From CAUZEO01 sp963578625 (lineage in GTDB: Bacteria > Verrucomicrobiota > Kiritimatiellia > SLOV01): a stretch of 9,891 bases of DNA. The notes beneath the pieces were generated by a model. The model was not told where the DNA came from. It worked only from the letters and a program-made list of their open reading frames with translations, and searched no databases. Position 1 is the first letter of the stretch; each line of letters opens with the position of its first letter. A program made the translations under genes and the position numbers. Of the stretch, positions 1 through 6,617 are shown one piece after another. The stretch covers positions 1 to 9,891 of the forward strand of contig CAUZEO010000197.1 of NCBI GenBank assembly GCA_963578625.1, given 5' to 3'.

Positions 1-2811
1 CATCGTGAAGGGCTTCTGCCCGTTGTTCAGGTGAACGATCTCCCTGCCGTTGATTCGGATGATTCCATCACCGCCGACCAGCGAACTGCCGTCGTCGCGC
101 AGCTTGTAGGCGCCGACCAACCGAACATTCCGGTCCTCCTCGGGCAGTTTGCCCAGGATCACCCCGCGTCCGCTGGTCTTGTTGTAGAAAGCACTCACCC
201 GATACGGGATCTGCAAAGGGCCGTCCCCTGGATACTCATTCCGCTCATGCCGGCCCACGTGCCAGGTTCGCTGCTCGTGGGGCGTACGCCACGGCAGATC
301 CACCCACGGGCCCTCCAGCGGGTTATCCATTTCGCGGAAGGCAATGATTTTTGAACGCAGCACGTTGATCTTTCCCAGTTTGTCAGCGATCAGCTTCGTC
401 GCCTCGTTGTCGGTTTCAATCGCTTCTGTGACCACTACGCCCGGAAACGGCAGTGCATCCGTCTGCAATTCCCCGGTCGCCAGTCTCGTTGTCGGATGGG
501 GAATCAATTCCACACCATCCACGAATGCGCGCCATCCTTCCGGGACATAGGCTTCGATCGGACCGTTGCCTACGCAGTGAATCATCGCCCAGTGGCCCTC
601 CGGATCGCTGTGCTGCGCCGCGATGTGGGACTGCGGGGGATGCCAAAGCGCAAAATCGTCCGGTACCTTCGTGACGTGAAAGGCGTCCTGCGGCAGCGTG
701 CCTGTCTCGTCCAGCAGGTACGAAAGCGACGGGTCGAGTCCAAGTTGGGTCGTGTCATTATAGAGGTTCCAGACCGCCAGCACGTCCGAACCCGGCTCAA
801 TATGCCGAAGACATCCCGGACCGCTCCACTCGGAATACCCCGCCACGCGCGTGCCCACGCGGCGAACCTCCTTGCCCGGTTCGTACACCGCGAATGCGAT
901 ACGGTCCGACTTCATCTCGTACCACGCCTTCACTCCATTCCTGCCTGTGTAACCGAAAATCTTCGTCCATTCGTCTTTTTTCAGATGTTCGAATATGGGA
1001 TACACCCCGTGCGACCAGTGCTCCTCGTACCGGTCCGCGCGCGCTCTCTCCAGGCTGAGGTCGGGCCGCAACCGGTGTTTCTGGAATTCCCGCCCAGCCG
1101 CCATCCACGATTCGTCCTCCACGCGGATCGGAGGCGTGAGAAACCCCCAGTGTGCGATGGACGTGTACATGTCCATGTTGTTCGGCGCCGAGGTCTGCCC
1201 CTCGGGCAGGATCTTGATGAAGGGACTGAACAGGTACCCGGTCATCGGGTGCCCCAGCGGCATCTGGCTCAGGGCGAAACTGGAATACTTGACGGTCAGC
1301 ATATTGAACTGCTCGGTCTCGATGGCGCAGTACGGATACGCCGCGGCTACTTCCTGCATGAGGGCCTGAACGCCCTCCAGGCCATTCACCCCATCGATGA
1401 CGAACGGGCCCCCTGGAGCCATCGATTCATCCAGGTAGACCAGATCCACGCCCACTTCGTCCGCCACCGCTTTGCCGATCTCCCGAACCAGCGTATCACG
1501 CCAAGGCTTGAAGATGGAGGAGACGGTGATCAGGCCGCGGCCCGGGATGCCGTCATACAGTTCATTCCCGTATTGGTCATGTCCGGTTACTATCAGCCCG
1601 GGACGCATTTGCTTCACCATTTCATCGAACGACCGGGACATCCGCTGCGAGTTGTAGTGGGCGCCAACGTGGAATCCCAAATCGCGGCACCGCTTGAACC
1701 ATTTTCCTGCCGACTCGTTCGGAGTGTAATCGGGATAGTTGAAGTCCATCGGGCTGTTCCGCCATCCGACGAGGCGGCCGATGACGGTGCGCGGCGGGTC
1801 CACCATGGTGGCAAGCTGCTCCAGGGGTCCGTAGTCCCCCACCCGAAGGTAGATTTGCGTGTCGATGTCACTGACCCAATCTGGATGGTGGCCGGCGCCG
1901 ATAGGCTGATAGCCGACCGACTTCATCCACGCGATGAACGGGTCGAGGGCATGTGTCCAGGAATCGCGGTACGTGCGAATCCGGATTTCGAAATTCTCCG
2001 GCTGGTCCGATCCAAGAGGGAACCGTCGCACCAGCCCAACGGTCGCGTCCATCCCCCGCCCCTTCACCATGGCAACGGCAGGGCCGATTCTCGGGTCCCG
2101 CCCCTCGATGAGCCAGCCCCTCTTGTCGCCCTCGAACAATACGATCGGCGGATGCGAGAAGGCGGATGGGGAGGAGGCGCTCTCCGGGTCGGAAAGAAGA
2201 ATCCCGTCCCAGGGACCCTCCTTCACGTGCCCGACCCCGTAGCCCGAACACCACACCAGCCGATGCTTCTCGATGTCGCACCCCGGAAAGATCATCCGGA
2301 TTTCCTCGACGGGTTCCGGTGTTTTCGCCGACATGCGAAGCACCAGGTCGCCCTGTCCCGGTTCCATCCGCCAGTGGATATTCAGCCTGCTCCCGTTGTC
2401 CGTGCGGCAGGTTACCCGGATAAGGCGATCCGTTGACTGCTGCGCGACGTCCCACGCATCCATGTTGGAGGGCTTCGCGTCAAACCACACGAGCGAGGAG
2501 GGAAGCGACGCCGGATCGAGATCGATCAGCTTCTTTCCGGTGACCCGGTCGGTAAGCCGGTAGAGTCGACCAGCCTGAAACCGTGCCTCCATTGCACGAT
2601 TCGACAGGACAGCATGGGCCTCGGGACCCCGCCATGACCCGGACTCGGCACGCACAGCTGAACCGAAAGCCAGGATTGTCGCCGCTCCAAACAGGAACCG
2701 TGAATGAGTGCGAAAAAATGTGAATGCCCTCCCTCTCTTTATGGAGCGGGGTTCATCAGCGTTGTATCGTTCTTCTTTCTTGCTTCGGCAGCGGATCAAA
2801 ACTTGCATCAT
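1..2811 (-). CDS. Secreted glycoside hydrolase-like protein, DUF6259-like (3' end beyond window)
   Basis: The minus strand is open from the ATG at 2811-2809 to the window edge, 937 codons without a stop, so the C-terminus is missing. The N-terminus has a long basic n-region, a hydrophobic stretch (about residues 38-50, RFLFGAATILAFGS) and a likely cleavage after VRA at residue 55, so the protein is probably exported. A beta-sandwich-like N-terminal part (about 60-280) is followed by a probable TIM-barrel region (about 300-640) rich in Trp, Asp and Glu. This includes VYLDESMAPGGPF, with D461/E462 at a plausible catalytic strand end, and AIETEQFN. A beta-rich C-terminal part follows. The style matches DUF6259-type, alpha-galactosidase-like proteins of Verrucomicrobiota and Lentisphaerota. 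The exact substrate cannot be read. No strong Shine-Dalgarno precedes the start; a second ATG follows directly, and a promoter sits 33-61 bases upstream. Being a sugar hydrolase is inference; being a real secreted gene is well supported. Confidence 0.85.
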   Translation of the reverse strand, partial: MMQVLIRCRSKKEERYNADEPRSIKRGRAFTFFRTHSRFLFGAATILAFGSAVRAESGSWRGPEAHAVLSNRAMEARFQAGRLYRLTDRVTGKKLIDLDPASLPSSLVWFDAKPSNMDAWDVAQQSTDRLIRVTCRTDNGSRLNIHWRMEPGQGDLVLRMSAKTPEPVEEIRMIFPGCDIEKHRLVWCSGYGVGHVKEGPWDGILLSDPESASSPSAFSHPPIVLFEGDKRGWLIEGRDPRIGPAVAMVKGRGMDATVGLVRRFPLGSDQPENFEIRIRTYRDSWTHALDPFIAWMKSVGYQPIGAGHHPDWVSDIDTQIYLRVGDYGPLEQLATMVDPPRTVIGRLVGWRNSPMDFNYPDYTPNESAGKWFKRCRDLGFHVGAHYNSQRMSRSFDEMVKQMRPGLIVTGHDQYGNELYDGIPGRGLITVSSIFKPWRDTLVREIGKAVADEVGVDLVYLDESMAPGGPFVIDGVNGLEGVQALMQEVAAAYPYCAIETEQFNMLTVKYSSFALSQMPLGHPMTGYLFSPFIKILPEGQTSAPNNMDMYTSIAHWGFLTPPIRVEDESWMAAGREFQKHRLRPDLSLERARADRYEEHWSHGVYPIFEHLKKDEWTKIFGYTGRNGVKAWYEMKSDRIAFAVYEPGKEVRRVGTRVAGYSEWSGPGCLRHIEPGSDVLAVWNLYNDTTQLGLDPSLSYLLDETGTLPQDAFHVTKVPDDFALWHPPQSHIAAQHSDPEGHWAMIHCVGNGPIEAYVPEGWRAFVDGVELIPHPTTRLATGELQTDALPFPGVVVTEAIETDNEATKLIADKLGKINVLRSKIIAFREMDNPLEGPWVDLPWRTPHEQRTWHVGRHERNEYPGDGPLQIPYRVSAFYNKTSGRGVILGKLPEEDRNVRLVGAYKLRDDGSSLVGGDGIIRINGREIVHLNNGQKPFTM

Positions 2812-2831
2812 GGTGGTTCTTTCTGTGAAAG

Positions 2832-3617
2832 GTGAGTTGCCAAAGAATACTGAAGTGGTGGCCTCAAGTCAATGATCCAGACGGTGACCTGGCCACCACC
2901 CAATTGAGTGTCACCAAAGGTACCCTCACGGTAAGTCTCGCTGAAGGCGCTACCATCAGTGCGGGTGCCATCGGAACTTCCACCCTCACCCTGAGCGGCA
3001 CACAAGACGCGATCAACGCCACACTCGGTGCTGTCAGTTATCAGGGCAACCTCAACTATAACGGAAACGATACGCTGACGATGCTCAGTAGCGACAACAC
3101 CGGGACGCCATTAACAGACACGGATACCGTGGCCATCACTGTGTTCATCGACACCGATGGCGATGGTATAGGCAACCATGTGGACACGGATGATGATGGA
3201 GACGGATTCTCAGACATATTGGAAGCTAGATTCAATGGTGACCCGCTTGATCCTAGTGACAGGGACAGTATTGAAGCTTCCATTATTGATGATATGGATA
3301 CCGCTGAAGGGACAATCCAAGAGCTGCAGAGCCAAAACGCCTCGCTAGAAAGCCAGATCAGCGTCCTGGAAGCAACCGTCGTCAGCAACGCGACCGAGAT
3401 TGCCGAGCTCTCGCAACGCCCGACCCTGGAGCAGGTTCGCGATGGGCGTCCCGGTTCGGTTCTCCTGAGTGTCTACTCCGAAACCGGCACGGTGGTCTTG
3501 AACTTCACCGTCGAGGAGAGTGAAGACCTCATCACCTGGACCCCGGTTGAGGGACCCGGGGTGAGCCAGACCCTCACACTGCCCGAGGGCAAGCGCTTCT
3601 ACCGCTTCGCTCACTGA
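2832..3617 (+). pseudogene. C-terminal remnant of a repeat adhesin (cadherin/VCBS-like repeat, TSP3 calcium repeats, coiled coil)
   Basis: The frame opens only at 2829, straight after a TGA, and its sole early start is GTG at 2832, with no ribosome site and no signal peptide. The first 12 residues look random; from residue 13 (VNDPDGDLATTQLSV) it reads as the middle of a bacterial cadherin/VCBS-like repeat, ending at about 105 (DTDTVAITV). Next come thrombospondin type 3-like calcium motifs (107-128, DTDGDGIGN and DTDDDGDGFSD), a coiled coil (about 150-195, with QELQSQNASLESQISVLEATV), and a terminal beta-rich module (200-261) with SEDLITWTPVEGPG and GKRFYRFAH. That end is typical of large surface proteins in Verrucomicrobiota and relatives. 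The intact gene would start with a signal peptide and carry more repeats. Its 5' end was evidently lost at about 2862-2868, where the neighbouring gene's promoter now lies. Expression as a cytosolic 261-residue protein is possible but unlikely. Confidence 0.7.
2844..2872 (-). promoter_or_regulatory. Sigma70-type promoter for the minus-strand glycosidase
   Basis: Read on the minus strand, TTGACT (2872-2867) and TATTCT (2849-2844) are separated by exactly 17 bases. They match the -35 consensus at 5 of 6 positions and the -10 at 4 of 6. Transcription would start near 2837, giving a leader of roughly 25 bases before the ATG at 2811. The -35 box lies inside the first codons of the adhesin remnant on the other strand, so the promoter spans the apparent recombination junction. 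Box matches are seen directly; promoter activity is inferred. Confidence 0.5.
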
Positions 3618-3650
3618 TCCAAAACAGGGGAGAGGCGTTGTCCCAATAAC

Positions 3651-3670
3651 AGGGGAAACCTCTTTTCCCT
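3651..3670 (+). terminator. Hairpin between the adhesin remnant and beta-helix gene
   Basis: AGGGGAAA (3651-3658), loop CCTC, and TTTTCCCT (3663-3670) form an 8-bp stem with one G-U pair, 34 bases after the adhesin stop. The 3' arm is U-rich but no clear U-run follows (TCTC), so a terminator is only possible. The direct repeat AACAGGGGA occurs at 3623-3631 and 3648-3656, the second copy entering the stem. Confidence 0.3.
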
Positions 3671-3704
3671 TCTCAAGGCCCTCCAGCCCCTCCAGAATGC
3701 ACAT

Positions 3705-3709
3705 GGAGG
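3705..3709 (+). promoter_or_regulatory. Shine-Dalgarno that decides the beta-helix start
   Basis: GGAGG lies 8 bases before ATG 3718. The earlier in-frame ATGs (3697 and 3703) have no such site, and the latter overlaps the GGAGG, so they are unlikely starts. A second ATG (3721) follows directly. Confidence 0.7.
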
Positions 3710-3717
3710 ATGAAACA

Positions 3718-4788
3718 ATGATGAGCCCTGCACGTATACCAACTGGCCTTGTCGCGGCACTGTGGATGTTCTTGGGAACTGATGTGATGGCGCAGGGATC
3801 TCTCACCCCTCCCGGTGCGCCCGGTGAGACCATGCATACCCTTGAGGAGGTCTATGAGCGGACAGACCCCCGCACCCCGATCTCCAGCCTGCCTTACACG
3901 ATCAGTGAATCCGGCTCCTACTACGTTACCGGCAATCTCAGTTCCACGGGACACGGCATTGTGATCGAGTCCAGCGGCGTCACCGTGGATCTGATGGGTT
4001 TTTCCCTCACCGGGGATGGCACTTCCTCTTATCCGGACTTTGACTACGGCATTTACGTGGATGGATCGACCAACGCGGTGATAGAGAATCTGGTAATCAA
4101 GGGAGGAAGGATCAGCGAATTCTATGATGGATTATACTGCAGGTATATGAACAACAGCCGTATTGAGCAGATGGTGGTTTCCGACAACACATACTATGGC
4201 GTCTATCTTCGTGGCCAGGATGGCCAGTGCAACGGGAACACGATAGCCAATTGTACCATCAGCGAAAATGGAGACCATGGCGTCTATCTTCGTGGCCGGT
4301 ATGGCCAGTGCAACGGGAACACGATTTCCGATTCTACCATCAGCGGGAATGGAGACAGCGGGAGTGGAGACGATGGCGTGAAATTTGATGGCTACTTCGG
4401 CCAGTGCAACGGGAACACGATTGCCGATTGCACCATCAGCGGGAATGATTCCTATGGCGTCAATCTTTATGGCTCCAACGGCCAGTGCGATGGGAATACG
4501 ATTCGGGAAAACACGATCAGCATGAATACGACCTTTGGAATTCGTCTCTTCTACGCTGACGGCAACCGGCTGGAAGCCAACAACGTGTGGGGCACGACAG
4601 GGGACGGAACAACGTACGGAATCCAGACGAGAGGTACCAGCAACTTCATCCTGAAAAACACCTGCATGGGGAATGGAACCAACTACGAACTGGACTCCGA
4701 TGACACCGCTGGACCGATCGTGAGTGCCTCGGGTTTTCTTTCAGCAACGGGAGATGCCGCACATCCTTGGGCGAACTTCTCAAGGTAG
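3718..4788 (+). CDS. Secreted right-handed parallel beta-helix repeat protein
   Basis: I chose ATG 3718 over the in-frame ATG at 3697 because GGAGG (3705-3709) lies 8 bases before it; this gives 356 residues. Residues 1-25 are a signal peptide (LVAALWMFLG, cleavage after VMA). Then comes the leader GSLTPPGAPGETM...DPRTPISSLPYTISESGSYY, a signature seen on beta-helix proteins of Verrucomicrobiota and Planctomycetota. From about residue 85 the chain is rungs of the NosD/pectate-lyase-like type (GIVIESSGVTVDLMGFSL, NTIANCTISENGDHGVYL). Four rungs share the motif GQC(N/D)GNTI at near-constant 27-residue spacing. Such proteins bind or cleave polysaccharides, often at the cell surface. No catalytic triad of a known lyase family is evident, so binding is as likely as catalysis. 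It ends with a loop region and HPWANFSR. The preceding adhesin tail is of the same surface-protein style. Confidence 0.85.
   Translation: MMSPARIPTGLVAALWMFLGTDVMAQGSLTPPGAPGETMHTLEEVYERTDPRTPISSLPYTISESGSYYVTGNLSSTGHGIVIESSGVTVDLMGFSLTGDGTSSYPDFDYGIYVDGSTNAVIENLVIKGGRISEFYDGLYCRYMNNSRIEQMVVSDNTYYGVYLRGQDGQCNGNTIANCTISENGDHGVYLRGRYGQCNGNTISDSTISGNGDSGSGDDGVKFDGYFGQCNGNTIADCTISGNDSYGVNLYGSNGQCDGNTIRENTISMNTTFGIRLFYADGNRLEANNVWGTTGDGTTYGIQTRGTSNFILKNTCMGNGTNYELDSDDTAGPIVSASGFLSATGDAAHPWANFSR
4199..4526 (+). repeat. 81-bp internal repeats in the beta-helix gene
   Basis: The core GGCCAGTGCAACGGGAACAC starts at 4222, 4303 and 4399, with a diverged fourth copy (GGCCAGTGCGATGGGAATAC) at 4480. Spacing is 81, 96 and 81 bases, so the unit is 27 codons, one helical rung. 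The 96-base interval carries a 15-bp tandem duplication. Near-identity at the DNA level, including third positions, points to recent duplication or gene conversion. Confidence 0.85.
4342..4371 (+). repeat. 15-bp tandem duplication inside the beta-helix repeats
   Basis: AGCGGGAATGGAGAC (4342-4356) is directly followed by AGCGGGAGTGGAGAC (4357-4371), one mismatch. It adds five residues (SGNGD / SGSGD) to a loop between rungs and keeps the frame, which explains the 96- rather than 81-base interval. Confidence 0.9.
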
Positions 4789-4901
4789 CCGCAGCCCTCG
4801 TTCACGGGCCGACATCCGCTACCGGCATATTCCGGAGAGCGGCGGCAACGAACGCGACCCATTCCCTGGGGTTCCGTGTCTGTCTGGGCCGCAGTCGCTG
4901 A
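4788..4901 (+). pseudogene. C-terminal scrap of a formylglycine-generating-enzyme (FGE/SUMF1)-like domain
   Basis: Frame 3 from 4788 reads to TGA at 4899-4901 and ends FRRAAATNATHSLGFRVCLG, then RSR. The GFR(V/L)CL ending preceded by a small-residue, Asn-containing stretch is the usual C-terminus of FGE-sulfatase/C-type-lectin-fold domains. The rest of the domain (about 200 residues, including the RGGSW strand) is absent: the intact beta-helix gene occupies the sequence immediately upstream in a different frame and there is no start codon. The same fold carries the variable region in many diversity-generating retroelements, see findings. The match is short, so this rests on motif recognition only; chance similarity is a real alternative. 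Confidence 0.4.
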
Positions 4902-5436
4902 ACGTCGGTTCTTCGAGCTCATGACGGAACGGAAAAAACGGAGGGAAAAGCCGGGGCCGCCCCCGGAGGGGACGAGGCGTCCGGAGCTTTTCCCGGGAAG
5001 ATGGGATCAAGGCGAACGTGTTGCCGGGGCCGTAGCGGAACGGCAAAGAAAATCCCGCTCATGTGGGAAGATGCCCGGACGGGACTCACCGCCAACGCGC
5101 CGTAGAAGCGGCAGATCTACCTAACTGGACCAATGGCACCGGTCCATAAATCCGTAATGGTAATTAAGAGTACCAGAAGCCCCGTGGAAACGATTTCCGG
5201 GAGATTCTGTATACAACAAAAATACAGTTCTTTCGCGAAAGCCCGCTCAAGGCTCATGCAGGCCCGTTCTCGATCATTCTCGGGATTAACCTGGCCAATC
5301 AAGCCTAACTACTGTTTCAACTTTCTCGCTATGGGTACGAATGGATAGCAATGCGCGACTTGGGCCGCTATTTCCGAAAAGGCAGCGTGGGAATGCCGAT
5401 GTGAAGGATAGAAGGCCGTCTGTCTTAAAGACGGGT
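4902..5436. other. Gene-free, hairpin-rich stretch
   Basis: I see no convincing gene here. The short open frames show no family features or ribosome sites. Several inverted repeats are visible: CCGGGG/CCCCGG around a CCGC loop (4951-4966), which on the minus strand is followed by CTTTTC and could be a weak terminator; the palindrome TTCCCGGGAA (4990-4999); TTGCCG (5021-5026) with CGGCAA (5041-5046), enclosing a small inner CCG-TAG-CGG stem; GGAAA/TTTCC (5186-5198); CTGTAT/ATACAG (5207-5227); and the perfect 12-bp palindrome CTTTCGCGAAAG (5230-5241). Base composition shifts from GC-rich (about 4920-5110) to more AT-rich (about 5130-5230), consistent with joined pieces of different origin. Confidence 0.5.
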
Positions 5437-5624
5437 TCAGGTCTGGGCCGGCTGGGCGAAGGCCTGGCAATCGCGCGCAAGTCGGCATCAAAGAAGGCAC
5501 AGGAGAAATCCGCGCGCGTCTTAATCTTGGTTGAATAGGCGGCACGTCGAAGTGTCGCGCCCATTTCTTCGGTGATGGCCAGCAGGGCGTTTCGAATGAC
5601 TTCAAATCGAACCGGATAGAATTG
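5437..5624 (-). pseudogene. hyuB: Decayed N-terminal fragment of hydantoinase B / N-methylhydantoinase-oxoprolinase subunit
   Basis: The minus strand from about 5624 to 5466 encodes an unmistakable HyuB N-terminus: PVRFEVIRNALLAITEEMGA, then AYSTKIKTRADFSCAFFDADLRAIA. HyuB is the roughly 500-600 residue subunit of ATP-dependent hydantoinase/5-oxoprolinase-type amidohydrolases, usually encoded next to HyuA. Only about 52 residues survive. No ATG, GTG or TTG exists in frame between the upstream PhyH stop and the homology, so the start is lost. Beyond AIA the expected Gln-rich continuation appears only in another frame (QAFAQPAQT) and hits TGA at 5437-5439, so a frameshift and stop follow, and the rest of the gene is gone. 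It follows PhyH on the same strand by about 70 bases, so the two may once have been co-transcribed. No HyuA is in the window. Confidence 0.75.
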
Positions 5625-5692
5625 GCCCTGGAGCGAGGTTGCCGGTGCGTTTATTCCGGAGTAGAGCCTGATTTTCGAAGACGGTCCATTTC

Positions 5693-6493
5693 TCAGGAAC
5701 TCAGCGCGGCCACCTGTTCGGTCCATGCTTTTTCCATGTCCTTGCCGAATTCGTTCCGGCCCCGGGAGTAGCGGGAACCGGAGAGGAACGGCCGGTTGTC
5801 TTTGCCGCGGACCGTGTCGAGCAAGGAGGTGTGGATGAAATGAAGCGCCAATCCCGCCCGTTCGGACTCCGAATTGTTTGTCCTGGTGCAATGGGCAACG
5901 CCGAAGTTAAAAAACAACACGCCCCCGGCATCCATCACCGCCGGCACCACCGTCTCTTTCTCTTCATCGATTTCGCAATGGATGTGATGGTTGCTGCCCG
6001 GATCGCGATCGTGTCCGTAGCTCTTTTTGTGGCTGCGTGGCACGATATGCATCGTTCCGTTCGCTACGGTGGCGTCATGCAGTGCGATCCACATGCCCAG
6101 CCCCTGCGCAGGATCCGGCGCTTTGAAATAGGCGTTGTCCTGGTGCCAGTCGGTTCCTACCCCTCGATGAGGCGGCTTGAGGAAAATTTGATCAAGCTGA
6201 TGAACAACATCGCCGCCGATCAGCGCCTGTGCCGCGGCTCGGACTTTTTCGCAGAAGGGCAGCGCCTGCATCAACTCGCTGTGAGGCCCAACCGGACAGA
6301 TTTGCAGATTAATCGCCGTGGTCGAGCGGGTCTTTCCGTCGCCATCCGTGGCGACATTGTTCAGCAGGCCCTCATCCAGGAGCCGCTGAAGAGCCGCCTG
6401 TAACGCCTTGACCTCGCGCGCATCGAAAAAATGTGGCGCAATAACATAGCCTTCCCGCTTATGGTGGGCAATCTGGGCTTGCGTGATACTCAT
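5693..6493 (-). CDS. Phytanoyl-CoA dioxygenase (PhyH) family Fe(II)/2-oxoglutarate oxygenase
   Basis: This 266-residue protein is normal length for bacterial PhyH enzymes. The iron-binding facial triad is visible: H117 and D119 in TDWHQDNAYF, and the distal H201 in FGVAHCTRTNN. R212, 11 residues after the distal His, is the probable 2-oxoglutarate carboxylate ligand. The body is the double-stranded beta-helix fold, with GTMHIVPRSHKKS and DAGGVLFFNFG strands typical of the family. The enzyme would hydroxylate a small molecule or lipid using O2, Fe(II) and 2-oxoglutarate in the cytoplasm; no signal peptide is present. The true substrate is unknown, as many bacterial members act on substrates other than phytanoyl-CoA. 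It starts at ATG 6493-6491 with only a weak purine-rich site (AAGAG) upstream. It diverges from the GH42-SGNH gene across 124 bases and is followed on its strand by the hyuB remnant. Confidence 0.93.
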   Translation of the reverse strand: MSITQAQIAHHKREGYVIAPHFFDAREVKALQAALQRLLDEGLLNNVATDGDGKTRSTTAINLQICPVGPHSELMQALPFCEKVRAAAQALIGGDVVHQLDQIFLKPPHRGVGTDWHQDNAYFKAPDPAQGLGMWIALHDATVANGTMHIVPRSHKKSYGHDRDPGSNHHIHCEIDEEKETVVPAVMDAGGVLFFNFGVAHCTRTNNSESERAGLALHFIHTSLLDTVRGKDNRPFLSGSRYSRGRNEFGKDMEKAWTEQVAALSS

Positions 6494-6617
6494 ACGGTGC
6501 TCTTATCATGTAATCGTTGCGAAAACAAGGGACAAGGGGAGATGGAATCAATTCATCGGCATGCGGACCGATTTGACGGATCCGATTCAGACCCAACCCG
6601 AGATGAGGAAATGACGA
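6494..6617. promoter_or_regulatory. Divergent intergenic region between PhyH and GH42-SGNH genes
   Basis: These 124 bases must carry promoters for both genes, but I find no strong -35/-10 pair. The best minus-strand candidate is TTGTCC, 17 bases, TACATG, close to the PhyH start, and it is weak. GAGGAA at 6605-6610 lies 7 bases before the ATG at 6618 and is a good ribosome site for the plus-strand gene. CCGATT occurs twice, about 6570 and 6588, flanking TTGACGGAT; this might be an operator but is unsupported. Confidence 0.35.

Noticed and set aside
31..354. 107-codon plus-strand open frame at the left edge
   Set aside because: It is antisense to the continuing glycosidase frame and has no supporting features.
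496..2436. 646-codon open frame on the plus strand opposite the glycosidase
   Set aside because: Its translation is rich in Arg, His and Pro with no domain, signal or ribosome site. The opposite strand encodes a coherent secreted enzyme over the whole stretch, so this is an antisense shadow of GC-rich codon use.
3697..3717. Earlier start for the beta-helix gene
   Set aside because: This ATG has no Shine-Dalgarno, whereas ATG 3718 has GGAGG at ideal spacing and begins a clean signal peptide.
4199..4526. CRISPR-like regular repeats
   Set aside because: The repeats are in frame, 81 bases apart, encode beta-helix rungs, and the intervening sequence is also related. This is protein repeat structure, not an array.
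4876..5124. 82-codon plus-strand open frame (MSVWAAVAERRFF...)
   Set aside because: Very rich in Arg, Pro and Gly, overlaps the FGE scrap in another frame and spans several hairpins. No start signal or family match seen.
5117..5302. 61-codon minus-strand open frame with a hydrophobic end (GLLVLLITITDLW)
   Set aside because: It could be a small membrane protein, but it has no ribosome site, overlaps hairpins and palindromes, and lies in decayed DNA.
5286..5891. 201-codon minus-strand open frame as an intact gene
   Set aside because: Its first part is a frame-shifted shadow of PhyH and its last part is non-homologous. Only the middle (about 5466-5624) is genuine, as a hyuB fragment without a start.
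5831..6403. 190-codon plus-strand open frame
   Set aside because: It is antisense to the intact PhyH gene, whose iron-binding residues are all present, and shows no family features.
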